The translations under genes were made by a program, and so were the position numbers. Source: Bacteroides timonensis (GTDB lineage Bacteria > Bacteroidota > Bacteroidia > Bacteroidales > Bacteroidaceae). From it: a stretch of DNA of 64,000 nt. Shown here one piece after another: positions 27,250 to 35,839 of this stretch. Each line of letters begins with the position of its first letter. The first letter of the stretch is position 1. Below the pieces are notes generated by a model. The model did not search any database, had not been told where the DNA came from, and was given only the letters and a program-made list of their open reading frames with translations. The stretch spans positions 1 through 64,000 of the forward strand of contig NZ_CBVI010000014.1 of assembly GCF_000513195.1 (NCBI RefSeq), written 5' to 3'.

Positions 27250-28857
27250 ATGAAAAAATACTTGTTATCGGTATTATTCCTGTTGTTCGTGCTTGTCCCT
27301 TTTCGTGCGGCGAATAAGACTGACTTATCCAATGAGTTGGAATCAGCTTTAAAATTGCGCAACCAATACTCACTCCGAAAAGAAGCCCGAATTGACAGTT
27401 TAAAGCGTTTGCTATATCCCTCCATGGACGACAATGAGCGTTTCCGATTATACAATGCTATTTACGAAGAGTACTATACTTACCGTTTCGATTCAGCCAT
27501 GCTCTATGTAGATAAGGAAGAACAGGTGGCTATGACACTATCGCACCTCGTTTATCGCAACTTGAGCATCATCCACCGCTCGGTGCTTCTTTCCACATCG
27601 GGTTATTTCAGCGAATCCATCCAGAATTTGGAACAGATAGATTCACGCACATTGAATGATGCGACACGGATAGAATATTATGCCGCCTATGAATGGGCTT
27701 ACAGTATGTGGGCGGAATATTCCAACGATAAGGTTTATGCTCCCCGTTATTACGAAAAAGAAATGCTTTATCAGGATTCATTGCTCAGTGTACTTCCCAC
27801 TGGCTCATCACTACACAATTACTGGAAAGGAGAAAATCTATATCGTCACCAGCGGTACGCCGAAGCGGAAAAGTATTATCAAAAGGCACTGGAAGGCGTT
27901 CCAGTGAATGTTCGATTGTATGCTATGATTACGTATGGTTTAGCATTGGTCCATTCAAAACTTGGTGACTGGAACGAATATGAGCATTATCTGATCAAGG
28001 CCGCTATATCGGATCAGGTATGCCCGCTTAAGGAAAATCTGGCCTTACAGGAACTGGCTCTGCATATCTTTAAAAACCAGAGTGGAGAAGTATCCCGTGC
28101 CAACCGCTACCTGAACTACTCCATGGAAGACGCTCAGTTTTATAATAACCGGCTCCGCATGCTCGAAATAGCGAAAAAATTCCCTTCTATTGTACTGTCT
28201 TATCAGGAACAGAATCTTATCAAGAGCAGACGACTGCAATGGTCGCTGATATGCATCAGTATATTATCCATCGGACTGGTCGTCTCCCTGATCTATATTT
28301 ATCGGCAAATGCATCAACTCCATAAACGCAGGAAGATACTGGCGGACATGAATCAGGAACTGCAACATCTGAATAAGGCATTAGTAAATACGAATCATAC
28401 GCGTGAAGAATATGTAAGCCTGTTCATGGACCTGTGTGCCGCCTATATAGACAAGCTGAATAAGTATCAGGATTTGGTAAAGAGAAAAGTGAAAGCGAAG
28501 CAGACAGATGATCTATTGAAGTTAGTCAATGCCACCAAACTGTCAGATACAGATGCGAAAGAGTTCTTCGTAAACTTCGATACGGCATTTCTGAATTTAT
28601 ACCCTAAATTTATAGAAGAATTTAATGCACTATTGCGGGAGGGTGAAGAAATCATACCTAAAAGAGGAGAAATACTGAATACAGAACTTCGGATATTTGC
28701 ATTGATACGTATGGGGATTCAAGATAGTTCCAGGATAGCTACCCTCTTGTTCTACTCACCACAAACAATTTATAATCATCGGAGTGTAGTGAAGAATAAG
28801 GCAAAGATGAGGGATAGCTTTGAAAAGCAGGTGGAGGAACTTTGTGCAGTGATGTAG
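27250..28857 (+). CDS. DUF6377 transmembrane transcriptional regulator
   Basis: 535 residues. Signal/anchor (1-20), a periplasmic helical TPR-like region to about residue 325 (for example HRQRYAEAEKYYQKALEG), one membrane helix (WSLICISILSIGLVVSLIYIY), a coiled coil, and a C-terminal helix-turn-helix of LuxR style (RIFALIRMGIQDSSRIATLLFYSPQTIYNHRSVVKNKAK). This matches the DUF6377 family of Bacteroides one-protein regulators. It is divergent from the receptor-GH36 operon, so control of that operon is the simplest inference. No His-kinase motifs are present. Confidence 0.75.
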   Translation: MKKYLLSVLFLLFVLVPFRAANKTDLSNELESALKLRNQYSLRKEARIDSLKRLLYPSMDDNERFRLYNAIYEEYYTYRFDSAMLYVDKEEQVAMTLSHLVYRNLSIIHRSVLLSTSGYFSESIQNLEQIDSRTLNDATRIEYYAAYEWAYSMWAEYSNDKVYAPRYYEKEMLYQDSLLSVLPTGSSLHNYWKGENLYRHQRYAEAEKYYQKALEGVPVNVRLYAMITYGLALVHSKLGDWNEYEHYLIKAAISDQVCPLKENLALQELALHIFKNQSGEVSRANRYLNYSMEDAQFYNNRLRMLEIAKKFPSIVLSYQEQNLIKSRRLQWSLICISILSIGLVVSLIYIYRQMHQLHKRRKILADMNQELQHLNKALVNTNHTREEYVSLFMDLCAAYIDKLNKYQDLVKRKVKAKQTDDLLKLVNATKLSDTDAKEFFVNFDTAFLNLYPKFIEEFNALLREGEEIIPKRGEILNTELRIFALIRMGIQDSSRIATLLFYSPQTIYNHRSVVKNKAKMRDSFEKQVEELCAVM

Positions 28858-28885
28858 ATTCACTTACATTATAAAATAAGACACT

Positions 28886-28942
28886 TTTTCTTAAGAAAAG
28901 AATGTGTATCCATTGCCCTTTCAAATACTTCTGTTACTTTTG
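28886..28942 (+). promoter_or_regulatory. Palindrome and promoter of the MACPF gene
   Basis: ATTG (28912-28915), 19-bp spacer, TACTTTTG (28935-28942) form a Bacteroides promoter 40 bp before the ATG. Directly upstream is the perfect 14-bp palindrome TTTTCTTAAGAAAA (28886-28899), a possible operator; it may instead belong to the end of the DUF6377 transcript. Confidence 0.6.
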
Positions 28943-28982
28943 TCAACAGCTACAAGATAACTACTAGAAAAACTATTATATT

Positions 28983-30413
28983 ATGAAAAATCTATTCTAT
29001 TTTATCATTTCGATATGCACGTTATATGCATGTTCCTCGGATTCTGATTTCAACCCGGAAGATGAAAATCCCACTTCTTCTGATTTTTATGAACTTAAAG
29101 CCATTCCTGACAAGAAAGTCATTTTCAAAGCCTATCCGGCAAATATGAAACAAATTCTTGGCGCAGGCTACGATGTTACCGCCGACCACTTAAGTCCCGA
29201 AGCCATAAAAGCTCCCATAATAGATTTGGAAAAATTGGAAAACAGCGATGAAGATTATATCTATCGTATGAGAGCCACTTCATCCGAACCCAGAGACTAC
29301 GCCGGAGAAAATGCAACAACATTCCTGACTGATATTACCAATAGCCTGGTATTGGGAGACATAAATTCCAGAAATGCTCTATCGGTCGGTACCATTCTCA
29401 AGCATAAAGAGTTCGAGTCTGATTACAACCATTCTTCACAATATTCTTTTGCCTCCAGCGAACAACTATTTACAGCGGAGCGTTGGTACTTTTCGTTTTT
29501 TTATACCTTAGAGAAATATAAATACAGATACCTTACGCAGGAATTTGAAAATGATGTAACTAGTTTGGCAGCAGAAGATATCATAAACAAATATGGCACA
29601 CACCTTTTAGTGGATGTCGGTATAGGAGCACGATTCAGAGGACTTTACCGGACAGCAGTACCTACAGCGACATCAGCTGCCAGCACCGCAAAAATCACCT
29701 TACTCAGCGCTTTGGAAAAAATAGGCCAACAAGGTCTATTTACCGGAAGCGGTGCCGGCGGATGGGAAGAAGAAGTGGCACAAAGCATAGGAGGTCAGCT
29801 TATACTAGAATTCTATGGAGGAAATACAAGCTTATTGACTTCACAGCCGATAACCGATGGCTTTAATGCCTGGTGGAACTCGTTCAATGAAGAGAATTAT
29901 ACTTTGACGAAAATCACTCAAAACAAAGTCCTTCCTATTTATGAACTAATAACGGATGCCACCAAAAAAGAGCAAGTGAAAGATGCGATAGAAAAATATA
30001 TATCCAACCAAAAGTTATCGTCAGTTTCTACCACTCCGCTACTTCAGGCCTGGAATGGCAAAAATCACACATACGACACATCTTACTTAGATATTGCAAT
30101 GCACTCCAACAAAAAATATGAAGGAGCTATCTGTTCCATCTACAAACAACAAATCATGAGTACCGTACCGTTGTATTTATATAGTAACGGAAAAAAGCAA
30201 CGTCTATCTGTAGAGCTATTGCCAGCCAATACTGGATGGCAACTGGAAAAAGAATTAGGATATGTACACGCTTCGCCCGTAGAAGGAGCCATCCCGCTAT
30301 ACGAAGCCGAAAATGAGAACGATTATTGTTATACTACAGAAGACAAGCAGGAATATGGCACAGAAGGAAGTTGGAAGCAAAAAGGCATTGTATGTTACAC
30401 AATGCCCCTATAA
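28983..30413 (+). CDS. MACPF (membrane attack complex/perforin) domain lipoprotein
   Basis: 476 residues. Lipoprotein signal (LYACSS, Cys near residue 17). The MACPF signature YGTHLLVDVGIGARFRGLYRT is at about residue 203, with the upstream helical clusters and beta-rich segments expected of the family (region about 90-345). The C-terminal 110 residues contain two copies of a short motif of the PLY-x-YTT type (TTPLLQAWNGKNHTYDT and GAIPLYEAENENDYCYTTED), reminiscent of a DUF5648-like binding domain. MACPF proteins of Bacteroides include the BSAP antimicrobial toxins that kill related strains. Monocistronic with its own promoter. That it is a toxin is inference; housekeeping roles exist for other members. 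Confidence 0.85.
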   Translation: MKNLFYFIISICTLYACSSDSDFNPEDENPTSSDFYELKAIPDKKVIFKAYPANMKQILGAGYDVTADHLSPEAIKAPIIDLEKLENSDEDYIYRMRATSSEPRDYAGENATTFLTDITNSLVLGDINSRNALSVGTILKHKEFESDYNHSSQYSFASSEQLFTAERWYFSFFYTLEKYKYRYLTQEFENDVTSLAAEDIINKYGTHLLVDVGIGARFRGLYRTAVPTATSAASTAKITLLSALEKIGQQGLFTGSGAGGWEEEVAQSIGGQLILEFYGGNTSLLTSQPITDGFNAWWNSFNEENYTLTKITQNKVLPIYELITDATKKEQVKDAIEKYISNQKLSSVSTTPLLQAWNGKNHTYDTSYLDIAMHSNKKYEGAICSIYKQQIMSTVPLYLYSNGKKQRLSVELLPANTGWQLEKELGYVHASPVEGAIPLYEAENENDYCYTTEDKQEYGTEGSWKQKGIVCYTMPL

Positions 30414-30473
30414 TATAGGATTGCCTGCCAAAATCAATCCCCTTTACCATTACCTTGTCAGGATAGGTTCAAC

Positions 30474-31385
30474 TCATACACCGCCGGAGATATCGGCTGC
30501 TCCCAACCGTCTCTTAAAAGCAAACGGCAATTCCGGCATGGCCCCACTCTGTGTACAAACATAGGCGGAGACTTCCACTGCCAGTTTATGCGCTTCGGGA
30601 ACAGGTTTCCCACTAAGTATAGCAGATGTAAAAGCAGCAGTAAAAGAATCACCTGCCCCCACAGTATCGGCAACAGGAACTTTCGGTGTATCCTGATAAG
30701 ATACTACGCCCGGAGTAAATACATAACTGCCATTGGTTCCACAAGTCAGAATCAGCATCTTCAGATTATATTTAGCCAAAAGTATCCAGCATTTATCCTG
30801 TAAATCAATACCCGGATAACCGAAGATACGGCTGATAGTAACCAGTTCCTCATCATTTATTTTAAGTATATTGCAGCGGCGCATAGATTCGCAGAGTATT
30901 TCTTTCGTATAGAATCCCTGACGAAGATTTATATCGAAAATCTTGATCTGATCTTCTCCATCAGGCATGGTGTCCAGAAAACGTTGAATAGTAGCACGAC
31001 TCACGGGACTGCGCTGAGCCAGCGAACCAAAACAAACAGCACGGGTAGAAAGGGCCAGACGTTTCAAATCATCCGTAAAAGGAATATTATCCCAAGCTAC
31101 CCCCTCTTTAATCTCATAACAGGGAACCCCCACAGCATCAAGAGTAACCTGTACCGTACCAGTAGGATAATCCACTTGCTCGATCTGACAAGTCAGTTTC
31201 TTTTGGGCAAAAACATCCAATATTTCCCGTCCGTCAGCATCACGTCCCACTGCACTCACTACACGACTATCAAAACCAAACTGTGATACATGATAAGCGA
31301 AATTGGCAGGCGCACCACCTATTTTCTTTCCTTCGGGCAGCACATCCCAGAGTGCTTCCCCCATTCCTACGATGATTTTATTCAT
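30474..31385 (-). CDS. Fructokinase (PfkB family)
   Basis: 303 residues, ribokinase fold. N-terminal GMGEALWDVLPEGKKIGGAPANFAYHV (sugar-binding GGAPxN motif) and C-terminal VPVADTVGAGDSFTAAF (catalytic Asp, anion hole). The GEALWDVLP start and GGAPANF motif are typical of bacterial fructokinases. It phosphorylates fructose to fructose-6-phosphate in the cytoplasm. It is downstream of the sugar importer on the same strand, as in BT1757/BT1758 of the B. thetaiotaomicron fructan locus. Its start codon is preceded directly by a 15-copy 7-bp repeat and no Shine-Dalgarno-like sequence is visible there. Confidence 0.9.
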   Translation of the reverse strand: MNKIIVGMGEALWDVLPEGKKIGGAPANFAYHVSQFGFDSRVVSAVGRDADGREILDVFAQKKLTCQIEQVDYPTGTVQVTLDAVGVPCYEIKEGVAWDNIPFTDDLKRLALSTRAVCFGSLAQRSPVSRATIQRFLDTMPDGEDQIKIFDINLRQGFYTKEILCESMRRCNILKINDEELVTISRIFGYPGIDLQDKCWILLAKYNLKMLILTCGTNGSYVFTPGVVSYQDTPKVPVADTVGAGDSFTAAFTSAILSGKPVPEAHKLAVEVSAYVCTQSGAMPELPFAFKRRLGAADISGGV

Positions 31386-31388
31386 GAT

Positions 31389-31497
31389 ATGATTTATGAT
31401 TTATGATTTATGATTTATGATTTATGATTTATGATTTATGATTTATGATTTATGATTTATGATTTATGATTTATGATTTATGATTTATGATTTATGA
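31389..31497. repeat. Heptanucleotide microsatellite, 15 perfect copies
   Basis: ATGATTT repeated 15 times from 31389 without interruption, ending in a partial ATGA. It fills almost all of the 118-bp gap between the MFS importer stop (31504) and the fructokinase start (31385). Read on the coding strand (AAATCAT units), every 21-base superperiod contains TAA, so it does not encode protein. Confidence 0.97.
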
Positions 31498-31503
31498 AAA
31501 CTA

Positions 31504-32664
31504 TTATTTCTTTATCTTCAAAGTATAGTACAGCAAATAAAGTACTCCGACAGTCATCACGGCTACTGCACCGCTTTGTCCTACGGCATCACTTGCCAAT
31601 CCCATTGCCAACGGAAAAACAGTTCCACCAAAAAGTCCCATTATCATCAGACCGGAAACTTCATTCTTCTTGCCGGGCATATACAGCAACGCCTGCGAGA
31701 AGACAATCGAAAAGATATTCGAGTTTCCGTAACCTATCAGCGCAATGCAAATATAAATAGATGTTTTTGAATGGAAAGCAAAAAGTCCAATCATTGCCAG
31801 TAACATCATAAAACTACTGATAGCAAAGAACGATTTAGCATTCATCTTCCTCAAAATAAAAGAACCTGTGAAGCAACCTGCCGTACGGAAAATGAAGTAG
31901 AGACTGGTAGCAAACGCAGCGTCATCCAATCCCATACCCAAACGCTCCATTAGAATCTTAGGAGCAGTAGTATTCGTACCTACATCGATTCCTACATGGC
32001 ACATGATACCGATGAAAGAAAGCAAAACAAACGGCTTACCCAATAAAGCCAAACACTCACCGAACGTAGAAGGTTTTCCTTCCTCTTTCTCCTCGGCAAT
32101 CTGTGTCTGTCCCAACAATAAAACGGCTATCACGGCTATCACCATATAAATAGGGAACAGCACACGCCAACCCAAACCGAACGACGGAATGGCCTGTGTA
32201 GCTCCCCACATAGCAATGTAAGGTGCAAGAAACGAAGCAATCGCCTTTACAAATTGTCCGAAGGTAAGGCTACTTGCCAGCCGGTCACCTCTCACGATGT
32301 TAGAAAGCAGCGGATTCAGTGAAGTCTGCATCAATGCATTGCCGATACCTAATAAAGAGAAAGAAAGCAGCATTAACGTATAGCTATCACCAAAAACAGG
32401 CAATAACAATGAAGCAAAGGTCACAACCAAACTAAGTAGTACCGTCTTTTTTTGTCCGATACGGCTCATCAACATACCTGTCGGCACAGAGAAGATCAGG
32501 AACCAGAAGAAAACCAGCGAGGGGAAGATGTTAGCCTGAGAATCAGTCAGACCCAAATCTGCTTTTACATAGTTAGAGGCGATGCCTACCAGATCCACAA
32601 ATCCCATAGCGAAAAAGCAGAGCATCACAGGGATCAGCTTGGATAACGAAGAATTAGATTTCAT
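31504..32664 (-). CDS. Sugar MFS importer, FucP/GluP (FHS) family
   Basis: 386 residues, about 12 membrane helices. It has the FHS-type MFS N-terminus (PVMLCFFAMGFVDLVGIASNYVKADLGLTDSQANIFPSLVFFWFLIFSVPTGMLMSRIGQKK) with the R-x-G-x-K-K loop between helices 2 and 3. In the inner membrane it should import fructose or short fructo-oligosaccharides released in the periplasm by GH32, matching BT1758. It is transcribed from a promoter that shares the fructan-locus element (32694-32777) and is followed by the fructokinase. Confidence 0.85.
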   Translation of the reverse strand: MKSNSSLSKLIPVMLCFFAMGFVDLVGIASNYVKADLGLTDSQANIFPSLVFFWFLIFSVPTGMLMSRIGQKKTVLLSLVVTFASLLLPVFGDSYTLMLLSFSLLGIGNALMQTSLNPLLSNIVRGDRLASSLTFGQFVKAIASFLAPYIAMWGATQAIPSFGLGWRVLFPIYMVIAVIAVLLLGQTQIAEEKEEGKPSTFGECLALLGKPFVLLSFIGIMCHVGIDVGTNTTAPKILMERLGMGLDDAAFATSLYFIFRTAGCFTGSFILRKMNAKSFFAISSFMMLLAMIGLFAFHSKTSIYICIALIGYGNSNIFSIVFSQALLYMPGKKNEVSGLMIMGLFGGTVFPLAMGLASDAVGQSGAVAVMTVGVLYLLYYTLKIKK

Positions 32665-32693
32665 TGTTGTATGGTATTAATTTAAGTATTTCT

Positions 32694-32777
32694 TGCTCGG
32701 GAAAGCATGTTGCAAAGGAAGCGAATATCAAGGCAACAGGATAACAATCTTGTTACAAAGAGTGGCAATTATGATAC
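32694..32777 (-). promoter_or_regulatory. Regulated promoter of the importer-fructokinase operon
   Basis: Minus strand: GTATCATAATTGCCA begins at 32777; TTCCTTTG ends with G at 32713 (a -7 box with T for A at position 2), 64 bp away. The initial transcribed region carries TGCTTTCCCGAGCA (32707-32694). The same three parts at the same 64-bp spacing occur at the GH32 promoter, and the first two at the susC promoter. Likely target of the hybrid regulator. Confidence 0.75.
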
Positions 32778-32825
32778 AAGAATGTTTTTTAAGCGCATTT
32801 CAAGGGCATTATTTCTCTTTTTAGC

Positions 32826-32833
32826 TACATTTG
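32826..32833 (+). promoter_or_regulatory. -7 box of the epimerase-like gene
   Basis: TACATTTG, exact match, 37-44 bp before the ATG at 32870. It overlaps the longer open frame's TTG at 32831, which supports the downstream start. Confidence 0.6.
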
Positions 32834-32869
32834 TGGAAAATTATCCAAAGAAACTTTTTAAACAACAAT

Positions 32870-33742
32870 ATGGAAACACTCTTTAATGGACGACTCAGCA
32901 TTGAAGTCTCTGCACATGGGGCAGAGTTATGCAGCATTTTTTCTAATGGAAAAGAATATCTATGGCAGGCAGATCCTGCATTCTGGAAACGCCATTCGCC
33001 GGTACTCTTCCCGATTGTAGGAAGCGTATGGGAGAATGAATATCGAAACGAAGGCACCGCTTATGTCCTCACTCAGCATGGATTTGCCCGCGACATGGAG
33101 TTCACACTGATATCCGAGGAAAACGATGAAGTCCGCTACCAGCTTGTCAGCAACGAAGAAACACTCAAGAAATATCCTTTCCCATTCCGTCTCACCATCG
33201 GCTATCGCATCCGCGAGAAGAAGGTCGATGTCATGTGGGAAGTAGAGAATACCGGGGAGAAGGAAATGCACTTCCAGATTGGTGCACATCCGGCATTCTA
33301 CTATCCGGATTTCGATGCCGAAACGCAAGAACGGGGATTTTTCGGTTTCAATAAGAAAAGCGGACTGAAATACATACTTATTTCTGAAAAAGGATGTGCC
33401 GACCCGGACACCCAATATCCTCTGAAACTGACAAACGACTTGTTGCCATTGGATACACATACATTTGACAAAGATGCACTTATATTGGAGGGAAGCCAGG
33501 TGCAGCGGGTTACCCTATATAACAAGGAAAAATCCCCTTATCTCAGCCTCCATTTCGACGCACCTGTTGTCGGACTGTGGTCGCCACCTGCCAAGAATGC
33601 TCCGTTTGTCTGTATTGAACCATGGTACGGTCGTTGCGACAAAGCACATTATACAGGAGAGTATAAAGATAAGGATTGGGTACAGCATCTGCAACCCGAA
33701 GAGATATTCAGGGGGAAATATACGATAGAAATAGAAGAATAA
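32870..33742 (+). CDS. Aldose 1-epimerase family protein (LacX-like)
   Basis: 290 residues, cytoplasmic. A galactose-mutarotase-like beta-sandwich: SAHGAELCSIFSNGKEYLWQADPAFWKRHSPVLFPIVG, the LTQHGFARDMEF segment, and the His-containing FQIGAHPAFYYPD that holds a catalytic-type His. Family members interconvert sugar anomers or act on hexose-6-phosphates. It is encoded inside the fructan locus but on the opposite strand to its neighbours, from its own unregulated-looking promoter, so a link to fructan metabolism is only positional. Ends in a convergent intergenic repeat. Confidence 0.82.
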   Translation: METLFNGRLSIEVSAHGAELCSIFSNGKEYLWQADPAFWKRHSPVLFPIVGSVWENEYRNEGTAYVLTQHGFARDMEFTLISEENDEVRYQLVSNEETLKKYPFPFRLTIGYRIREKKVDVMWEVENTGEKEMHFQIGAHPAFYYPDFDAETQERGFFGFNKKSGLKYILISEKGCADPDTQYPLKLTNDLLPLDTHTFDKDALILEGSQVQRVTLYNKEKSPYLSLHFDAPVVGLWSPPAKNAPFVCIEPWYGRCDKAHYTGEYKDKDWVQHLQPEEIFRGKYTIEIEE

Positions 33743-33780
33743 AGGAGAAACAGAACAATTTCTTGTTCTTCCCCGGACCC

Positions 33781-33880
33781 GGTCCGTATCAAAGCCGTAC
33801 CCGGTCCGTATCTGGTCCAAACGCTTAGGTACGGAGCAGCTACGGAGCGGGTACGGCTTTGATACGGACCAGGTACAGAA
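33781..33880. repeat. 22-bp-periodic repeat with 22-bp inverted arms
   Basis: GGTCCGTATC occurs at 33781 and 33803 (22 bp apart); GGTACRG occurs at 33828, 33850 and 33872 (22 bp apart). The outer segments 33781-33802 and 33849-33870 are perfect inverted repeats of 22 bp around a 46-base loop. The block lies between convergent genes and probably also ends both transcripts. Confidence 0.88.
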
Positions 33881-33902
33881 AAGGAGGAAATATAGACCAA
33901 TC

Positions 33903-35705
33903 TTATTTCAAGTTATAAACCTTGAATGAACTTACCGCATAGCTACCGCCTTTGGCATAGAAGCTGATACGGTTGTAAGGTTCCGAAGGAAACACGAGGT
34001 TCGTCATTGCGAAACGTCCGTCATCGCCAAACGCTTCAATACTTGATTTATCAACGAAAAGACGCAGCGTCATTTCCGAATTGCCTTCTATCGGAGCAAG
34101 AGTCAGCACCGGAAAGTCCGGACTGAATGATACGATTCCGCTCTTACTACGATCCATCGCAAACTTCTTCTCTACCAGATTATAGTAAATATCCACTTCT
34201 TCTCCTTTTGAATTGAAAAGTTGGAAGCCAATGACTTCTGCATTTCTGTTCTTAATCGTCATTTCAATTTCATACGTACCTGTATTATCCGAAAGCAGTT
34301 TGTCCATATTATAAGTACGGTCCACCTTGAAGGAATGCTTCTTTTCTTCTTTTCCACGCAGTTTCAGCAGTTCTCGCGAAGGGGAAGATTTCAGATAGGT
34401 TTCACCCGCCGAAGTATAGAGGCTCAGGTCACGGGGAACGGAATTTGCACTACGATATTGCATGGTAGGCACATCATTGGCATACTGCCAGTTGCTCATC
34501 CATGCCAATGCGATATGTCGTCCTTCAGGTGCATTACTCCAGGTTACAGCAGCATAATGATCTTTTCCCCAGTCCATCCATTTCGTCATTTTCGGAGATT
34601 CATTTACGAATGTTTTTCCGTCAAACATTCCTACAAAGTACTGGGCAGCACTACCACCGAAAGGTCCCCCCGGATTAATATTACATATCAATACCCATTT
34701 TTTCAGTTCCGTGCCTTCAACAGGTAGCTCTATCAGGTCAGGACATTCCCAAACGCCTCCATGAGCTCCCTGTCCTTCACCGAAACTACTTTCATAAGCC
34801 CAATCCTTGAGGTTGGGAGAAGAATAAATCTGCATTTCCTGCCCTACCGCAAGAATCATAATCCATTTGTCAGTAGTATCATGCCAGAATACTTTCGGAT
34901 CGCGAAAGTCTCGCTGTGTAGAAGTCAGAATCGGATTACGCGCATACTTTTTGAAAGTTTTTCCATTATCAAGGCTATAAGCCATACTCTGTACCTGGCG
35001 GTCACTTGCCGAAGTATAGAAAGCAACAATGGCACCGGCACCAAACCCAGCCGTATTATCTTTATCCACTACACAAGAGCCACTGAATATAGTTCCTAAA
35101 GCATCAGGTGCAATAGCTGCCGGCTGATGTTCCCAAGAAACGAGATCAGTACTGGTTGCATGTCCCCAGTGAAGATTTCCCCACATAGAACCGTAAGGAT
35201 TGTATTGATAGAATAAATGGTAAACTCCATCTTTATATACCATACCATTCGGATCGTTCATCCAACCATACCTGGGAGAGAAATGATACACCGGGCGGAA
35301 TACTTCCCGATTAGATGTATCGAATTCATCAGAAAGCTTCATTTCATCCCAGCAAACAGCCGTATCAGAAATTAACTGGAAGTTAAAGGAAAGTGATTTA
35401 TCATCAAATCCGGAGAGATCTACCGGAACAAAATAATCTACCTTATTTATAGCCAGACGAATGTTCATATAGCGCACTACGTCATTATCTGCTATCATAT
35501 ACAGTTTTGCTTCCGGAGAAGCCTCTTCCACGGGAAGCAACAGAAATTTCTTCTGTTTCTCAATCTGGACAATGCTCTGTCCGTCACCTAAATGTTTAAT
35601 CACGAAAGGAGGATTAATAGCCTGACACGAAAAGACAGACCAGATTGTACCTATTATAAAGGTAAGGGTCCATCGCACAGTCAACAAATTGTTTTTTAAA
35701 TTCAT
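33903..35705 (-). CDS. GH32 fructosidase with DUF4980 N-terminal domain
   Basis: 600 residues. Signal peptide with a possible lipobox ending FSC (Cys about 27, the -2 position is atypical). Residues about 30-135 match the DUF4980 domain often found before GH32 in Bacteroides. The five-bladed propeller carries the nucleophile in WMNDPNG, the transition-state motif FRDPKVF and the acid/base in WECPD; a C-terminal beta-sandwich follows. It releases fructose from fructans, most likely as an exo enzyme in the periplasm (BT1759/BT1765-like). It is divergent from susC with a shared regulated intergenic region. Confidence 0.92.
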   Translation of the reverse strand: MNLKNNLLTVRWTLTFIIGTIWSVFSCQAINPPFVIKHLGDGQSIVQIEKQKKFLLLPVEEASPEAKLYMIADNDVVRYMNIRLAINKVDYFVPVDLSGFDDKSLSFNFQLISDTAVCWDEMKLSDEFDTSNREVFRPVYHFSPRYGWMNDPNGMVYKDGVYHLFYQYNPYGSMWGNLHWGHATSTDLVSWEHQPAAIAPDALGTIFSGSCVVDKDNTAGFGAGAIVAFYTSASDRQVQSMAYSLDNGKTFKKYARNPILTSTQRDFRDPKVFWHDTTDKWIMILAVGQEMQIYSSPNLKDWAYESSFGEGQGAHGGVWECPDLIELPVEGTELKKWVLICNINPGGPFGGSAAQYFVGMFDGKTFVNESPKMTKWMDWGKDHYAAVTWSNAPEGRHIALAWMSNWQYANDVPTMQYRSANSVPRDLSLYTSAGETYLKSSPSRELLKLRGKEEKKHSFKVDRTYNMDKLLSDNTGTYEIEMTIKNRNAEVIGFQLFNSKGEEVDIYYNLVEKKFAMDRSKSGIVSFSPDFPVLTLAPIEGNSEMTLRLFVDKSSIEAFGDDGRFAMTNLVFPSEPYNRISFYAKGGSYAVSSFKVYNLK

Positions 35706-35741
35706 GATGTTTTTGGGTATTACATTTAATTAATAATGGGT

Positions 35742-35825
35742 TGCTCGGGAAAGCACTTTGCAAAGGAAGCGAATAAAACAGAAATAGCCTGCCATTTATG
35801 TTTCATAAGCTGGCAAATATGATAC
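35742..35825 (-). promoter_or_regulatory. Regulated promoter of the GH32 gene
   Basis: Minus strand: GTATCATATTTGCCA begins at 35825 and runs into CCAGCTTATGAAACATAAAT (35813-35794); TTCCTTTG ends with G at 35761, 64 bp from the first G. TGCTTTCCCGAGCA follows (35755-35742). The 35 bp at 35741-35775 are identical to 32693-32727 at 33 positions. Confidence 0.8.
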
Positions 35826-35839
35826 CTGCCCTCTATTTT

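Noticed and set aside
31494..31760. Plus-strand open frame next to the microsatellite
   Set aside because: Antisense to the MFS importer, no domain and no ribosome-binding site.
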